Source of the DNA: Nectonema munidae
Lineage: Eukaryota > Nematomorpha > Nectonematoida > Nectonematidae
DNA: 64,000 bases
NCBI GenBank assembly: GCA_030549495.1
Contig: JAUIRK010000953.1
Coordinates: 1,268,001-1,332,000, forward strand
Direction: 5' to 3'
Below, piece after piece: positions 12,491-25,300 of the stretch. Numbering within the stretch: position 1 is the first letter of the stretch; each line of letters begins with the position of its first letter. Under the pieces are notes generated by a model. The model was not told where the DNA came from. It did no database searches and saw nothing but the letters and a program-made list of their open reading frames with translations. A program made the position numbers and the translations under genes.

Positions 12491-12869
12491 AATGGCGTTT
12501 ATTATCCTGAAAAGCGAAGAAAATAATATAATAATTTTTTCTATTTTTTAATATATAAGATAGATATATTAAGTAATATTTAATGAAAATTAGACTATCT
12601 TAACTTGTTATTTTCTTCTAAATATTTAAAAATATAGAGTGCTATATCAAGATAAATAATTGAAAAAATGGTTAATTGAAAAAGGAGTCGTAAATATAGA
12701 ATCCAATTTAATTATTAATTTAAAAAAATCGTATCTATTAATTTATCTTTTTTTGTTATTCATAATTGTTTAATTTTACATTTAAAATTACACAATGATT
12801 AATTATGAAAATTTAGAATTGTCCAAAAGCGATTCTAATTTTTTTTAACTATTCTAGCAGTATTTTTGA
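12491..12869. other. AT-rich spacer
   Basis: Low-complexity sequence between the LINE relic and the hAT-like fragment; nothing else seen. Confidence 0.3.
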
Positions 12870-13195
12870 AATCCAGGGCTTGAACAAGGGGCTACAAATT
12901 TTTCAATGCTGACTCAACAAGTCAATTTTGAATTTACATATAATATATAACTCCCTATTGAGATCACTTTTAGGACCGACCCAAATGGTCTTAAGAGCAG
13001 ATCATATAATTAAACCTACTTTACAACCTATATAAAGTACAGTTAACAGATCAATAATTTTTCGAAATTCTAGCTTTTTTAATGATATTGCTAACCTAAT
13101 TTTTTTCTGCAACTTTGCTATGCGGGCCGCAAAACAAGAGGTTGAGGGTCGCATGCCGTCCTCATTGCCGCGGGTGAGAAATACGGGTCTAATTC
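12870..13195. mobile_element. possible hAT-type non-autonomous fragment
   Basis: Contains TGCGGGCCGCAAAACAAGAG and GAGGGTCGCATGCCG, GC-rich strings of the kind found near the ends of many hAT MITEs (GCGGGCCGC... GGCCGCATGCGGCC). A related string, TTTGCGGCCCACATATC, occurs at about 59317. Terminal repeats and target duplications could not be defined. Confidence 0.3.
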
Positions 13196-14842
13196 ACAAT
13201 TTAAAACCATAAAAAATAAAGAGATTTATTCATTTATTTTGGATTGAATTTATAACTAACGTACGTGTAGCATCCAATAATTTCATTCTGAATCACCGCA
13301 ATAATGAATTACTTTATTCTAATGTCTCTTCTAGCACCTGCTCTTAAAAATATTTTAAGTCAAAGCTGTTGAAAGTGAGCTAATTTTTGACTTGGGTCGA
13401 GGGAAGTCTGCAAAAGTCTTATTGTAAAATAAGAAAAAAAAAAAAAGTAGTAAAAAAAAAAAGAAGTAAAAAAGTAGTCTGAATTGTGTTTGAATAGTAC
13501 AAGTCACGAGATTTCATCAAAAACAAAAGGTTATTGCTCCCAGTTTTTGGATAGTTTTTCAACAGATTTCATTTTCCTGCGTCAAAAAATGGAATATGAC
13601 GGCTCATACTTAAAATTACTTAAAAGGGGAACTTATGCGTCTTAAAGTGCTAGCATCCACTTTTCTAAAAGTAGGATTTAGAGCTATCATGAGCTCGATT
13701 CATCAAAATTACCACAGTTCGATGAATCAGCAGTTTCATTATGCCACCGATAAGACATTTCAAATTCAATAAATTATCAAATAGGTACAGTTTTTAACGA
13801 AATAGACTGGCAAACACAACCTAAAATTGAATGCATAGAACAGGTTATGCCAGATTTTCTTATTTGAGACTTTCCGATTCTGAGATGGAGAGACAGTGAT
13901 CACTAGTCATTGCGTGTAATAAAGCCTTTATCCCTCATTATTGCTTTTCACCAGTTATTGAAGACGATGATCAAAATTGCCCTTTCATATTTGGATGTTC
14001 TATTACTGAAACAAGTGCATGCGTAACAAAAAGCCTTATTGTTAGATATGCTATACTCTAACCAAGTGAAGGTTTTATACCCTCACCCCCAAAACGATCT
14101 CGTTTGTAAATCTTTAGGGAACAGAATTTTTGGGTGATTGAAAGTTTGGAAGAAAATTTGCTGTAAACGTAAAATTTTTATGAATTAGCTATTTATTACA
14201 TGATATTGAAATTATTTGTACCAAGTTTTATTAACAAAAATTAGGTAAGTGTGAAAAGACTCCAACTATTCAAAGCAATCTTGACAAAAAAGAGTTATTA
14301 AATAAAATGAATATCTAAAAATAAAATGCCATATATTTGAATTCTACTTTATTATTTAAATTATATTTATAAGGTTGAGAAACTAACCAGAGTTCAGTTT
14401 TAATAATCAAATTGAGCATGTTTGATTTGCTGTGTATCGATAAATTTATTTTAAAATTAAATTAAGAGTTAATTAATTATATTATAGTTATTAATTAACG
14501 TTATGTCACCTGTGAAAGCTAATTAACTGACCGTTGAAATATTTTGGGTGAATTTGTTACCTAAAGCTGGCTCATTAAATAAATTAAGACACTGTGAATT
14601 AAAAAATGGCGTGGAATTGAAATGTATTTTGAAAAATATAGAAACATATTCCAAATTTTAACAATTATCATATAAATTATCCGAAATATGTCTGCCTTTT
14701 TTTCAATAATCGCGTATATATTTTTTCTAGACATGCTATAAGCCTTCCCTTTTTGTCTCGACTCCAATGCGCTTCTAACTCTCTACTCGCCTATTGATTT
14801 TGTTAGATTCGTTGTCATTGGCTGAAACTAAAAATCCGAATC
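13196..14842. other. intergenic DNA and CARNMT1 upstream region
   Basis: Holds an A-rich run at about 13434-13474 and otherwise unremarkable AT-rich sequence. Just before the CARNMT1 start a reversed CCAAT motif (CATTGGC, about 14817) is present, but one such motif is weak evidence for a promoter. Confidence 0.3.
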
Positions 14843-14976
14843 ATGACATCGCCTGGCGGAGAGAACGCAGCAATTGATAGCGTTGTTGAAGAAAATGGGA
14901 CTGATGATAATGAATGTAGCACTGAAGAAGAGAAGGCCAACTTTATTAGAACGATTAACGCATTTAATTCCTACAA
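14843..14976 (+). CDS. CARNMT1: CARNMT1 exon 1
   Basis: Start codon, acidic N-terminus, and the conserved FIRTINAF. Donor GTGAAC; ends in phase 2. Confidence 0.85.
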
Positions 14977-17900
14977 GTGAACATTTTCAATCAATCAATC
15001 AATCAGAACAACTTATTAAGAACAATACACCAATGATTAATTTTTTGAAAAATGCAGTGAAATCAAACAAGAGAAATAATTATATATATAATATTAAATT
15101 ATAATATTCCTTGAAAAATGCCAGGCATTTATCATTTTAGAACCAAATGATATAAGCACAGCTTTCTTTCGAATATTTTTCCTTATTTTACCATATTTGT
15201 GATGAAATGATTATTACAAAATTTTAATTAATTTTTATAGTTATCACTAAATCAACTGCAAATACGATTGCTCATATTCATTGCGATATAAATGGGGATC
15301 ATTAAAAAAGTATCATCAATTTGACATAACTCACAAAGCCTACCATGATCCCCGGCGATCTTTTGAGACGAGGCGACTCCTTTTCCAACATCTTCATCCT
15401 TTCGAGTTAGGCTTTTATTCTAGGCAGCGCCATTTTTAAAGATCCACAGTTATTTAATTAATTTATAACAACTCTAACTCAAATAGTTTGAAATTAAATT
15501 CTTTATATGCGAAAATTCGGTGTATACCACTTCCTTATAACTGGATATTTATACTGATCTTACTCAAAGTTTCAATTTTGAAATAGTTTACTCAATATAA
15601 TCAAGCTTCAAAGAAATTGAGTATTGGATTTCCAAAAGTTATATAACATAAAATGAGAAAAAATATGCGAAAACTAACAGTATCACTTGCAGTGACGTAG
15701 ATGGCCAACGTGCTTGCTGTGGCGCATGTAAACTTGGTCTCTTACGCGGATCATAATTTGAGCACCCTGAGCTTCGTTTAATTGGGTCTATGGCATTTGG
15801 GTGAATGTGACAATCCTTGTTTTTAATTTGCAAGATAACTTATTATAACTATTCTAATTAACTCAAGCATTAATCCCAAAACTAATTCTAACACAAACTT
15901 TAAGATTAATTCTAAAAACGAATACTAACTCTTGTATTAATTCTTACACAAATTCAACCAATTATCGCATTCAACCAATTGTAGACCGGTTAAACGAGTT
16001 ATTATGGAATTTTGTGTTACAAGGCCAATTCATTTTGGCAAATGAAAAATTTCATTCTGGAAGACATTGCATTTCATCTTTCACCATCCTTTCTCTTGAA
16101 TCTTGTTAGATTGTACTCCCTGAAGAAGTTGGCCAACTCTCATCGCCTCTTTCAAAGTTTGCCCCAAGAAGATAAAGACTTGGTTCCAGACTTCAAAGAA
16201 AACTTCACTGCGTTAAAAAAAGCCATCGACACTAACCAAGCCTTCATCAATAAGATTATCAAAACGGTGAACTGCTTGTTTGTTAACAACAGCGATCTCT
16301 CCACAAATGGAACCTCTTGTATGTTCTTCTTTTCCCTTCTATATTTTATGCATTTCCTTTATACTCCAACAAAAAGGCTATGCTCAACTCTGTGAGTACG
16401 CATTTTTGGAGGGACAAATCTTCACTGAGTTTAAAAAATTTTTGACTCATAAATTATGCTTCTGATCAGAACACGTAATCTCAACAACAGCAATAAAAAG
16501 GCTGCTCTTTGAATCCGCTATCAAGATAACTAGTTTAGCCATTTCTAATTGGGTGTATAAATATACTAATTAAGCAAACCTTTCATTTTAAAGGTAAAAT
16601 TATTTTCAAAATAGACAAAGCTCCTTCTATCTTGTCATCGTCGTGCACTAAAATTTATATTAAATAACATCTGGAATAAATTGTATTCGTAGAAGGGAGA
16701 AAAAGACAAAAAAATCGTGTAATGTAACAGCATTAGAGAATTATTTGTTGCACCATGTCGAATTCTTTTCAACAGAATTAGAGTGCATATAAGATTGACC
16801 AATAAGGAAGTAGATCGGCTAAGATGACCAATGCCGATAAGTTTCTCAACGCTATTAGGTACTAGTCTAGTTAATTTGCTTTTTTTTCACTTTTCTTATA
16901 TTTATATAATTCTATTTAGCCCTTTCATGCATAATGTAATACCAGTGTTCCATAGAATAAAAATGGCTTGCTTTAAGTACATAAAAACTCAGAAGAAAGC
17001 AGCCGATAAATTTTGCAAAGCAATGCCTGAAAGAGTTTAAGAAATAAGTGTAGGTTAAATGACTAGATTTATTTGTTTCTATATGTTATATTAAATTAAC
17101 CTTTTTGAAGACCATGTACTAATACTCTGCTTACCCTTTTCACTCCTTTTGCATATATAACTTGAAGCAATTCGTTGGTGACTGGTGACCCGCTGAGTTG
17201 GAGAAGAAAAAAGCTCTAATATTCGCTTAAATCTTGTTGAAGGATCATTTTTGGCAATCAGAAAAATGAAATTACGTTTTTTTCTTTAAATCATTTTACA
17301 GACACAACTTCCTCCACAAAACCCCGTTTGATGGACATCGAAAAAGTAGAAAGCACGATAAAGCAGTTTTTTCGCGACTGGAGTGCGGAGGGAGCCAACG
17401 AACGATCGCGCATCTACGGAATCATCGTCAAGGATATCCGCTCTCTCACTGACACGAAGTATTTCTTTGCATACGACATAACACTATCTAGAAATAATGA
17501 AACGTTTGTTCCCGAAATAATAGAAATCATTTAAAGCCAAATCTGCTTTACTTTTAACCTGATTTATCACACCACCTTATTCGCCACTCAACTAGCTTTT
17601 TAAAGGTACTTCAAGGAATTTTGGAACTATGAGAATTCTTCATAGTAAATATTTTACATCTGAGTAAAATCAAACCATTCTTGATTTTCATTTTAGCATT
17701 TCTTATTAAAATTTGAACTAAAGTCATCGCAGAGAAAAAACCTGGAAAGTACATATAAAGATTTTAATCCTAGCTAAAAATAATTGAATTGTCACTCCTT
17801 TTAAAAATTGGCGACAACAATGAGCCACATGTGCTTTCATTCTTTTTTGAAAAAAATTCTCTTTCTTCTATTCTATATTTTTAAGAAGACGCTTCTTCAT

Positions 17901-20900
17901 TTAAAGAAAAATTAAGTTCATTAGAAGTTCTTTTCACCTTTTTGCATTATTTTCATCATTAATTTGACAATAAGTCGTTCTTTTCGTTAAGAGTATTCAC
18001 TCGTAGTAATACTACCTCAGCTCATTTTAGGAAATGTAACTTTTTTTTCTCTTTGTAATAAACTGATTGATTACACTGATAATGACATAGTGTAATCAAG
18101 GGGCTAACAACAACAACAATAATAAGTCGTTCACGCATGACATTTTTCAAATGATAACTTTCTCATCAGTTAAATCCTTTTCTTGGTGAGATTTTTTTCC
18201 ATTCGTTGTATTTTACTTTCTCGTTGAAGAAAACACAACGTTTGCATATCTTTTTTGCAGAGATACAAGTGACGTGAAAGTTTTAGTTCCCGGAGCTGGA
18301 CTCGCAAGACTTCTCTACGAGATCGCTCAATTCGGCTACACATGCCAAGGCAATGAATGGAGCTTATTCATGATCATGGCATCTAATTTCATCATTAATC
18401 AGTAAGATCTTTTCCGCTTCATAATTTGTGTGATGATTATTGCCTCGATTCTCTTTCAACTACTGTACCTGTATTGTGATAATTACTGCTACAGTTATCA
18501 TTCAATTAATTACTATACTTGTAATACTTATTGCCTCAATTATTGTTCAATTTAACTAATCTACTTGTGATGATTATTGACTCAACTATTCAATTTAAAG
18601 AATACCTAGAACAATCAATTAACTACGGTTCTGATGTATTTCTCCTTAATGAAATCTGTTATGAATACTATAACTAAAAAGATTTTTTTTCAATTTTAAT
18701 CAGTTAAAACTAGGGTTCGAGCATTACCGGTAAATTGCTGAATGTGATAAATTTGTTACCTGTTTATAGTTACAATTATATGGATGTCTAAAATCTCTAC
18801 TATCTATAAATATAGATTTCGTCACAGAAATGAAGTACACGTTGTTTTTTTTTCTGCTATCAATCATTTTGATATGGATGATAATGTAGAAAAACCTAAT
18901 CATTTAATAAGACAGTTTTTTATTCTACGCATATTTGTAAAAATTTCTGCAATATGATAAATATAAAAAGTGTATTGTTGAAGAAATTCAAAAGCAACTG
19001 CTTGTTTCCTCCAGAGAGAAGAAAAATACGATTTTGTGAAATTATTTTTTCCAACAAAAAGACTAGTTTTAATTTCCACGCTTTCCCCATCATTCCAAGT
19101 TGCCTGGAATACAATATTTTTATCTTCATGCCGAATTTATGTTTTCTTCTATATTTTCGATGTGACATGATGTTTACCATTCAATCAACATATGTTCAAT
19201 ATTCTAAAACTAGTTTTAATGATAGCATTCTTGCTAAGCCTACTGGTCAAATCCTCATATCTACGTGCAATAAAGTGATGACCATTTTAAAATTCAATTA
19301 TTTCTAGCCTTCTTTTCGCAAATCACAGCAATCTTTAAACCGGTAACGCTGTATCAGTACTGCTAATGCTCATTGAATTTTGTAACCTGTAAATGCCGGT
19401 GTTCGAACACCGGGAGTTACGATGAGTTGAAGAACACAAGAATAGGACCGTGTACAGGGGATTATTCGCTTGCTAAGGCAAAAGGCACCCTTGAGACTTC
19501 TGACTCAAAGCTATTTAATTACGAGTCGAGGAATTAGACATGGTAATCGTGGAGCAAGAGTCCGACCAAGAAGCGATACAATTTTGTTATCGGTATTTAC
19601 TACTAATGAATTATTATCAGTGTTGGGACAGTAGTGAAATGTAGATAAAATTATAAAAGGGCTGTTTTCAACCTTTTTGCATTCTTATGATCCATCTTCG
19701 TAAATACGTCTTGATTTCTTTATTTTTCACATCGAGTTATTTTCTACGCTTCCATAGCTTTTCTTCTTCTATGGATTGAAAATTTGTAAACACTAATAAA
19801 TATTTTATTTTAAATGATGATGGCTGTTAATCTTCGTCAGTGTCGCATACTTTCAGAGATCAGGCTACTATTTTGAGAACATGCTGCTTCTTTAAACCAG
19901 ATGCCTCTCTCGATGTTTATGTATTTAGTGCGGTGACTTGTGAATCCGAACACAACCGGCTTAATCTACAGAGCTGTGTTTTATTTGATTGATGAACAAC
20001 GTTCATTAAAAAATTAGGACAATTTAGGAGGGCTTTAATGAGAAAGTGTGGTCGCTTTTTCTCAAGTTTCATCATCTCGTCGATTTCAGCACCAAGAGCG
20101 CGAAGGAACACCAAGTGTACCCCTTTGCACACCATTCCTCCAACAACTATTCCTTCAACGCCCAAGTGCAAAGCATTGCAATTCCGGATGTCGGTCCCTC
20201 CTTCTTCCAAGTCAACAACATTTCGATGCACGCAGGCGACTTTTTGGAAATTTACGCACAATCAGGTTCTTAACAACTCCTATCTTTCCTCCCCCGTCTC
20301 CTCCATATATCTTTCTTCTTTTCCATTAAGACCACTGGGACTTCATTGTCACGTGCTTCTTCTTAGATACTGCGCGCAATCCGTTGGATTACATTCGCAA
20401 AATTTGGCACATCTTAAAGCCAAAGGCCTATTGGTTAAATCTCGGTAAGTTACCCTTCTTATACACACTGACCAACATCATTTAAATGGGAAAGAAAATC
20501 TCTATTCAAGTTTCGCTCTTTACAGAATATTATACTGTTCAAAGGAGTAGGTTTTCAGAATGCATATATTTTAATGCCTTAATGCAAAAATCCTTCTAAC
20601 AAAAGTTAAAGGGGATGACATTTTTTTAGGAGGGATTGTCAAAAAAATTTTAGCAACATGTTTAATTTTTTTCCTAAAATGTCTTCAAATATGAAACTAT
20701 TGTTCGAGTATCATGGTTATTAAGGAGAAAACGAAAATAAAGAATTAAGCGCTTGTGCCCTATTGCAATGAGATTAGGGGACAGTAGCTCATCCTATCGC
20801 CTCGTCCCCTCGATGAGCATCCGTTGTTTTAAAATATTTCGTACAAATCTATGTACAACAACAGGAATAACAGTGCATTACGCGTTGAAAAAACGGAGTT

Positions 20901-21154
20901 TTTGTCACGAACTATAAATTAGCTTCTATTTGTCGAGCTTAAAATGAATTTAAGCTTTAATTTTTTTTAGCTTTAAAAAAATGAAATATCGAGTTTAAGT
21001 GACTAAAAAAGTGAATATATTGACTTTTCTTGATCAAATTTGTATTTCAGGACCCCTACTCTATCACTATTCAGACATTCCTAATGAAAAGTCCTTGGAA
21101 TTGAGTTATGAACAAATTAAATTTGCAATAAAAAAAGTTGGATTCACATTCTAT
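14843..21154 (+). CDS. CARNMT1: carnosine N-methyltransferase (N2227 family), seven exons, last exon not placed
   Basis: SAM-dependent enzyme that methylates carnosine to anserine. Exons: 14843-14976, 16110-16318, 17302-17458, 18261-18401, 20090-20265, 20331-20444, 21051-21154; all junctions have GT-AG ends and matching phases, giving 345 codons. Landmarks in order: [36 protein letters not shown], the SAM loop [16 protein letters not shown] (residues 174-189), [39 protein letters not shown] (275-287), [20 protein letters not shown] and [20 protein letters not shown]. The match to the human protein runs without gaps around the first exon junction. The N-terminus is shorter than in mammals. Human-like proteins continue for about 40 residues (MM...Y.C...FV); the exon for this was not found after the strong donor at 21155. 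The start codon is the first Met of a frame opening 44 codons before the first donor. Confidence 0.92.
16110..16318 (+). CDS. CARNMT1: CARNMT1 exon 2
   Basis: Acceptor TTGTTAG, donor GTATGT. Encodes [18 protein letters not shown] and a helical region up to NGTS. The open frame also extends 5' of the acceptor, but only the spliced join keeps the exact spacing of the family. Confidence 0.88.
17302..17458 (+). CDS. CARNMT1: CARNMT1 exon 3
   Basis: Acceptor TTTTACAG, donor GTATTT. Encodes [20 protein letters not shown], a strongly conserved family segment. Confidence 0.9.
18068..18099. repeat. short hairpin with a (CAA)n-like tail in CARNMT1 intron 4-side sequence
   Basis: Arms TTGATTACACT and AGTGTAATCAA are exact complements around an 11-base loop, followed by GGGGCTAACAACAACAACAA. 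This looks like the 3' end of a small retroposon or a foldback element; it lies in the intron between exons 3 and 4 of CARNMT1. Confidence 0.4.
18261..18401 (+). CDS. CARNMT1: CARNMT1 exon 4 (SAM-binding loop)
   Basis: Acceptor TTTTTTGCAG, donor GTAAGA. Encodes the VLVPGAG loop and [10 protein letters not shown]. Confidence 0.93.
19344..19421 (+). repeat. tRNA-like sequence (SINE head or tRNA pseudogene)
   Basis: A perfect T-arm-like hairpin, CCGGTG-TTCGAA-CACCGG, lies 40 bases after an A-box-like TATCAGTACTGCTAATGC, and GTAAC at the front can pair with GTTAC at the back. The anticodon arm does not fold acceptably and its loop lacks the usual YU before the anticodon, so a working tRNA gene is unlikely. 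Confidence 0.35.
20090..20265 (+). CDS. CARNMT1: CARNMT1 exon 5
   Basis: Acceptor CGATTTCAG, weak donor GTTCTT. Encodes [20 protein letters not shown] and [14 protein letters not shown]. Open frames in two other plus frames and the minus strand over this exon are shadows. Confidence 0.9.
20331..20444 (+). CDS. CARNMT1: CARNMT1 exon 6
   Basis: Follows a 65-base intron. Encodes [19 protein letters not shown] and [13 protein letters not shown]; donor GTAAGT. Confidence 0.93.
21051..21154 (+). CDS. CARNMT1: CARNMT1 exon 7
   Basis: Acceptor TTGTATTTCAG. Encodes [20 protein letters not shown] and KKVGFTFY; strong donor GTAAGT in phase 0 shows that at least one more exon should follow. If the intron were retained, translation would add 23 residues ending at 21226. 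Confidence 0.9.
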
Positions 21155-22597
21155 GTAAGTCTTCTTCATCTTTTATTTTATTATTTTGTAAAGTGGGATG
21201 GCAAATTGAGGAACGAAATGATCTAACCTTATTTATTTGATGGGATTGAAAGATTCTGCGATTGTAGCATTCTTGGTCAAGACTAGTGATCGTGTCTTCA
21301 GTGGCAAAAAGTAGAAATAGGTGTTGAGTGTGCAATAATAAGAAAATATATTTAATTAGTTTTGCACAAAATTTTAGTTTTTCAAATTTGATCAATCTTT
21401 TTATTTTGCTAATTCTTCAAAACAACTTTTGTAAAGAAGTTAAACATAATAGAGGATACTTAGTCTTGGCATTTTTATGCTATATTTTGTGGAAGGAAAA
21501 TAACTTCGTGATTTAACATCAAGTTAATCCTTAAAATATCCATCTAATTCGGCATTTTTCATTTCCTATTTTTTTAAATATCTAACATAAAATGCCTTTT
21601 TACATATTTTGTGTAAAACTTAGATTTTGTTTTCTACTATAAATGAGTTTATTGAGAAATAATACGATGAACTTAATAGAACAATAGAAAGTCTTAGAAT
21701 ATGCAGAAAAAATAAACAAATAGAAAATACGTTGAATCTATGTGTATATATGTATTGAAGGAACGAAATGATGTGCTTACAATATGATTTCTTCATTTAG
21801 GCCTTCTTAGGAATACAATAGGAATCTTTTGAAAAATGAAATTATTTTTATCCAAACAAATAGATAAATAGTATTTTTTTTCACACAAATTTTAACTGTA
21901 TAATTTTCAGTTGCTCTTTAACTTATTAGCATAGCATTGTTTTCATTTGCAGTTTTATTTTATTTAATGGTTATGATAGTCCCTATTTTTACGTGAACAA
22001 AGAAGTGTTTATAATAATTTTTACTAAATATATGAATTTTTCTAAAATCTCCAATGCCTTTTCTCATCTTCTTTGTTTCTCTGGACATCCATGTATACAG
22101 ACAGTGTCGTACTTAAAGCTAAGCGTAGAGCCCTTGGGGCTTCTCTCTGAAAAAAGTTGTCTAATTCAATATTTCATTTATCATAGAATTACGTAGATAT
22201 TTTTTTTGTCGATTTCAACCTGCAAAAAGAAGTAGCGAGAGTAACCGATGTTAAAAGAACTCTCAATGCAATCCAAAGATAACCTCAAGTTGAAGAGTGG
22301 ACTTCCCCGATTGGCGGTTCGGGAGCCGAAAGGTTTTAGGGCTTGCCTCAGTTCATTTTAAAAATAGCACCAGTTTCAATTAGAAGACCCCCCTCAAATC
22401 TATCAAATGTTATCAATTTACATTTCTTTATCATACTGGTACTTATTAATTTTTTTCAGGTCCATTTTAAAATTTTGATGTAAATAATATTAATTTTTTT
22501 TAAAGTATATTAAATATTTTTGTAAAATAATTGATTGCTGTTCTTTTTTACACTTGCTTAATAATATTTGCTTTTAAAAGTAATAAATTGATAAGTA
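21155..22597. other. region after CARNMT1 exon 7; terminal exon expected but not identified
   Basis: Candidate acceptors exist (for example GTGTCTTCAG before 21303 and TTCATTTGCAG near 21951), but none opens a frame that convincingly matches the missing C-terminus. The GC-richer stretch at about 22110-22360 looks repeat-derived; its family was not recognised. Confidence 0.35.
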
Positions 22598-23792
22598 TTA
22601 ACCCTGTCAAATTAGGACCCGCGAGCAAAATTTGGCTCTAACATATTTTATGATGCTCCAACCAAGTATAGGAAATTGATATAAAATTAAAACTATTGCT
22701 TCCATCATATTTTTAATGTTAGTGGTTTTATCTTTGGAACTCATTGTTAGCGAAAATTTATTTTGTCTTTTTCACAAATGAATTTTTAGTTTAATTCAAA
22801 AACATTAAAAGACGAAAATATGAAGAAATTATGTTTTAAAAATTAATTTGTAGAACATTTTGTTTTCATCGATTGGTAACGTAAGCCTTCTATTATATGT
22901 TTTGGGGAAACTTGGACAGTATAAGGCCAAAATATGATATGCGATTATGAAACTTGCGACAAAAAGTTCTCATCAATATTCACTTAACAATTGTCTTTCA
23001 AGAAGTACAAAGCTGTGAGAGAATTGAAATTGTCAATATAAACCAAAAAGACGTTTTGCCATTGTTTACATGGATGGACTGAAGCTATTATTTCTATATA
23101 CTATTAGTGTTCTTGAATTTTTGTCTTTTGTTTTCCAGGGAACAATTATTTCTCGATTTCCTAGGAATGAATTATTTTTAATCTTGTTTCAAAAATTTGA
23201 GTATAAAAATTTTTTACGACGATGGCAAAGTATTGAAATAACATCAATATGAAAGAATCTTTATACTTTTTACGACTAAAATTAACGTAGAAGTTTTGAA
23301 AGAAATTCTGATAGCTCAAATGTGATATTTAAGTTTGTTACACACTTATAGGTATTTTCAATTTCTAAATTCCAAAAATGAAATCAACATGCGCGATTTG
23401 ATATAAAAAAATATATCTCATGTAAAATTTAAGGTATATTTTATTAGATATATTTCTCATCAATCAAAATTTTGATTGACATTTCCCAAAAAGTAACCAT
23501 GATTTTGAAAAAATTTAAACTATAAAGTGTTATGTGTTCAAAACTGTATATATTTATAAATTTTCAAACGAGTATATAATATAGAACCAAAGTTATAAGC
23601 TTAGCTAGAGATACTGTCAGAATTTTGCTGAAAAAGTTTAACTTTTGATTTTGATTGACAGATTTAGGCATGAAAATGGTATCAAAAGATGCAGCTATGA
23701 ATTTTAGGAAATGTCACGAAGTATGGTATCAAAAGATATAGCCAATTTGGTACAAGAGAAATTTTAGTGCCCCCCGTCACTGATAGGGTTAA
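22598..23792. mobile_element. piggyBac-like element relic
   Basis: Both ends have the TTAA target that piggyBac elements duplicate, followed by short inverted ends: TTAACCCTGTCA on the left and TGATAGGGTTAA on the right. At 1.2 kb it is shorter than an autonomous element. A frame at 23070-23252 contains TIISRFPRNELFLILFQKFE, which resembles the 'F..MSRNRF..ILRFLHF' region early in piggyBac transposases, so this may be an internally deleted autonomous copy rather than a MITE. Confidence 0.55.
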
Positions 23793-24091
23793 GATAAATA
23801 CTGAGAAAGTTTATTTAATACTACTGATTCCTTATAGATGAGAGTAAGTAAATGTAAAGTATTAACATGTAGATAACCCTAACCCTAAGGATAAAAATAA
23901 ATGTAAGCTTTAAACAATCAAATAAAACATTGATGAACTCGAAGAGTAAATTTATTGCGAGGAGCAAAAATTATCAAAAAATGGTGGCGTTCTTTGGAAA
24001 GAAAAGACTACATACCATGCTAACCAAATTTAACTTTGCCAACTTTGAGTAACGATGATAAGAAATTATTACGGAGAAAGATTTGAAGCTA
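23793..24091. other. short AT-rich spacer
   Basis: Between the piggyBac-like and Tigger-type elements. It contains an isolated AACCCTAACCCTAA string at about 23876-23889, which is only two telomere-like units. Confidence 0.3.
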
Positions 24092-24360
24092 CAGTGAGGA
24101 ACCTTTATAACGCGGTAACCGGGGTCCATAATGACTACTCGCGTTATAATTTTCCAGACGGAGATCATCTGTCTTGAGTTGAAAAAATGGCTCATCAGCC
24201 TCAATCTTTTCGCAATTTTCTATCATCACACTCAACGACACATATGTAAAAAAAGTAGTTTTAATTAGGATTTCAAAGTAAAATTTTGAAGCTGAGTATG
24301 TCATATACGCCTGTAAAAACGGGAGCCAAAACATAACCGCGTTATAACTGTTCTTTACTA
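24092..24360. mobile_element. Tigger-type MITE with CCGCGTTATAA inverted ends
   Basis: Left end CAGTGAGGAACCTTTATAAC(GCGG) after TA; the right end reads CCGCGTTATAACTGTTCTTTACT, its imperfect complement. Length is about 270 bases, with no coding capacity. The last bases on the right have diverged, so the end is approximate. Confidence 0.65.
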
Positions 24361-25300
24361 AATTTTATTTTTGGATTTAGAAAGAAATCATGAATATCCC
24401 CACAACGTATTGCCAGCAGCCAAAGTCCATGCTCAAAAATCTCTATTCCTCGGCATATTTCATCGTACAAAAAGCTTAAAGCGTGTTTAATAATATTGAT
24501 TGCCCATTTTTGAAAGTATTTATAAAAGCGCAACCTTGTGATTTTACATTTTTATAATAAATTTTACACTTTTTCGGACTTTTTTTTGCAATTGACAGTG
24601 GCATACTCACGACCTTTACGATTTACTATATTAAACTTTTATTCATATCAATTTCTAACAATATTAATTTTTGAATTTCGACCACTCTAGTCTTCTTCAG
24701 ATAAGCACAACCGTTAAATACAAAGAGTATAAAACAAGGAACAAAGTGTGAAAGAAGAACATAATAATAGTATATTTAATAATGCGACGTGGTATACAAA
24801 TAGGGATTAAACTGCATCTTTCCCACCCTCCGCTCCTTCTTTTCCACTCTTTGGATTCAACGGGTGTGTTTATTTGAAGAAGAGCGAGTCGTGCAAAATT
24901 AATATTGTTAGAAATGATTTTTCCCCTATTTACATCTTTCATAGATTGAAAAGTTTCTTATATGGAATCAAAAACTTTAGTATTTTTTATGGAATCAAGT
25001 TTGTTATTCATGTTCGTCTTAAAAAATTAAAACCTGCGTAACGCTCTATTCTGCTTCATGGGGTGAACTTGTCTTTGAATCCATCATCGACTTTCTTTAT
25101 TAATATTCGGCAGAAGTTCCTTTCGATGAAAACACCTAATGACGCATTTACCTTTGTCTGTAAGCAAAAAACAAGGATATCTTGCATCTTCTCATAATAA
25201 GAGGCTAATTTTTCTCTACACTAATATCCTTACTTGAATATTCTCAATAAAAAGATATTTGATTTTATATCTGAAAATTTGAAATCACATATCTCTAATA
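24361..25300. other. intergenic DNA, no gene recognised
   Basis: AT-rich with a few GC-richer patches (about 24820-24880 and 25035-25160) that do not resolve into a known gene or repeat. Confidence 0.3.

Noticed and set aside
19344-19421. A functional tRNA gene
   Set aside because: The T-arm is perfect, but the anticodon arm does not fold and the loop is atypical.
20038-20448. 136-codon plus-strand frame and overlapping frames on both strands
   Set aside because: The conserved CARNMT1 reading frame with splice sites explains this region; the other frames cross the 65-base intron.
21767-21799. EMMCLQYDFFI as the CARNMT1 C-terminus
   Set aside because: Resembles the expected MM...Y..FF pattern, but a stop lies three codons upstream and the only acceptor is in the wrong phase for exon 7.
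23876-23889. Telomeric repeat (AACCCT)
   Set aside because: Only two units; more likely chance or part of a transposon end.
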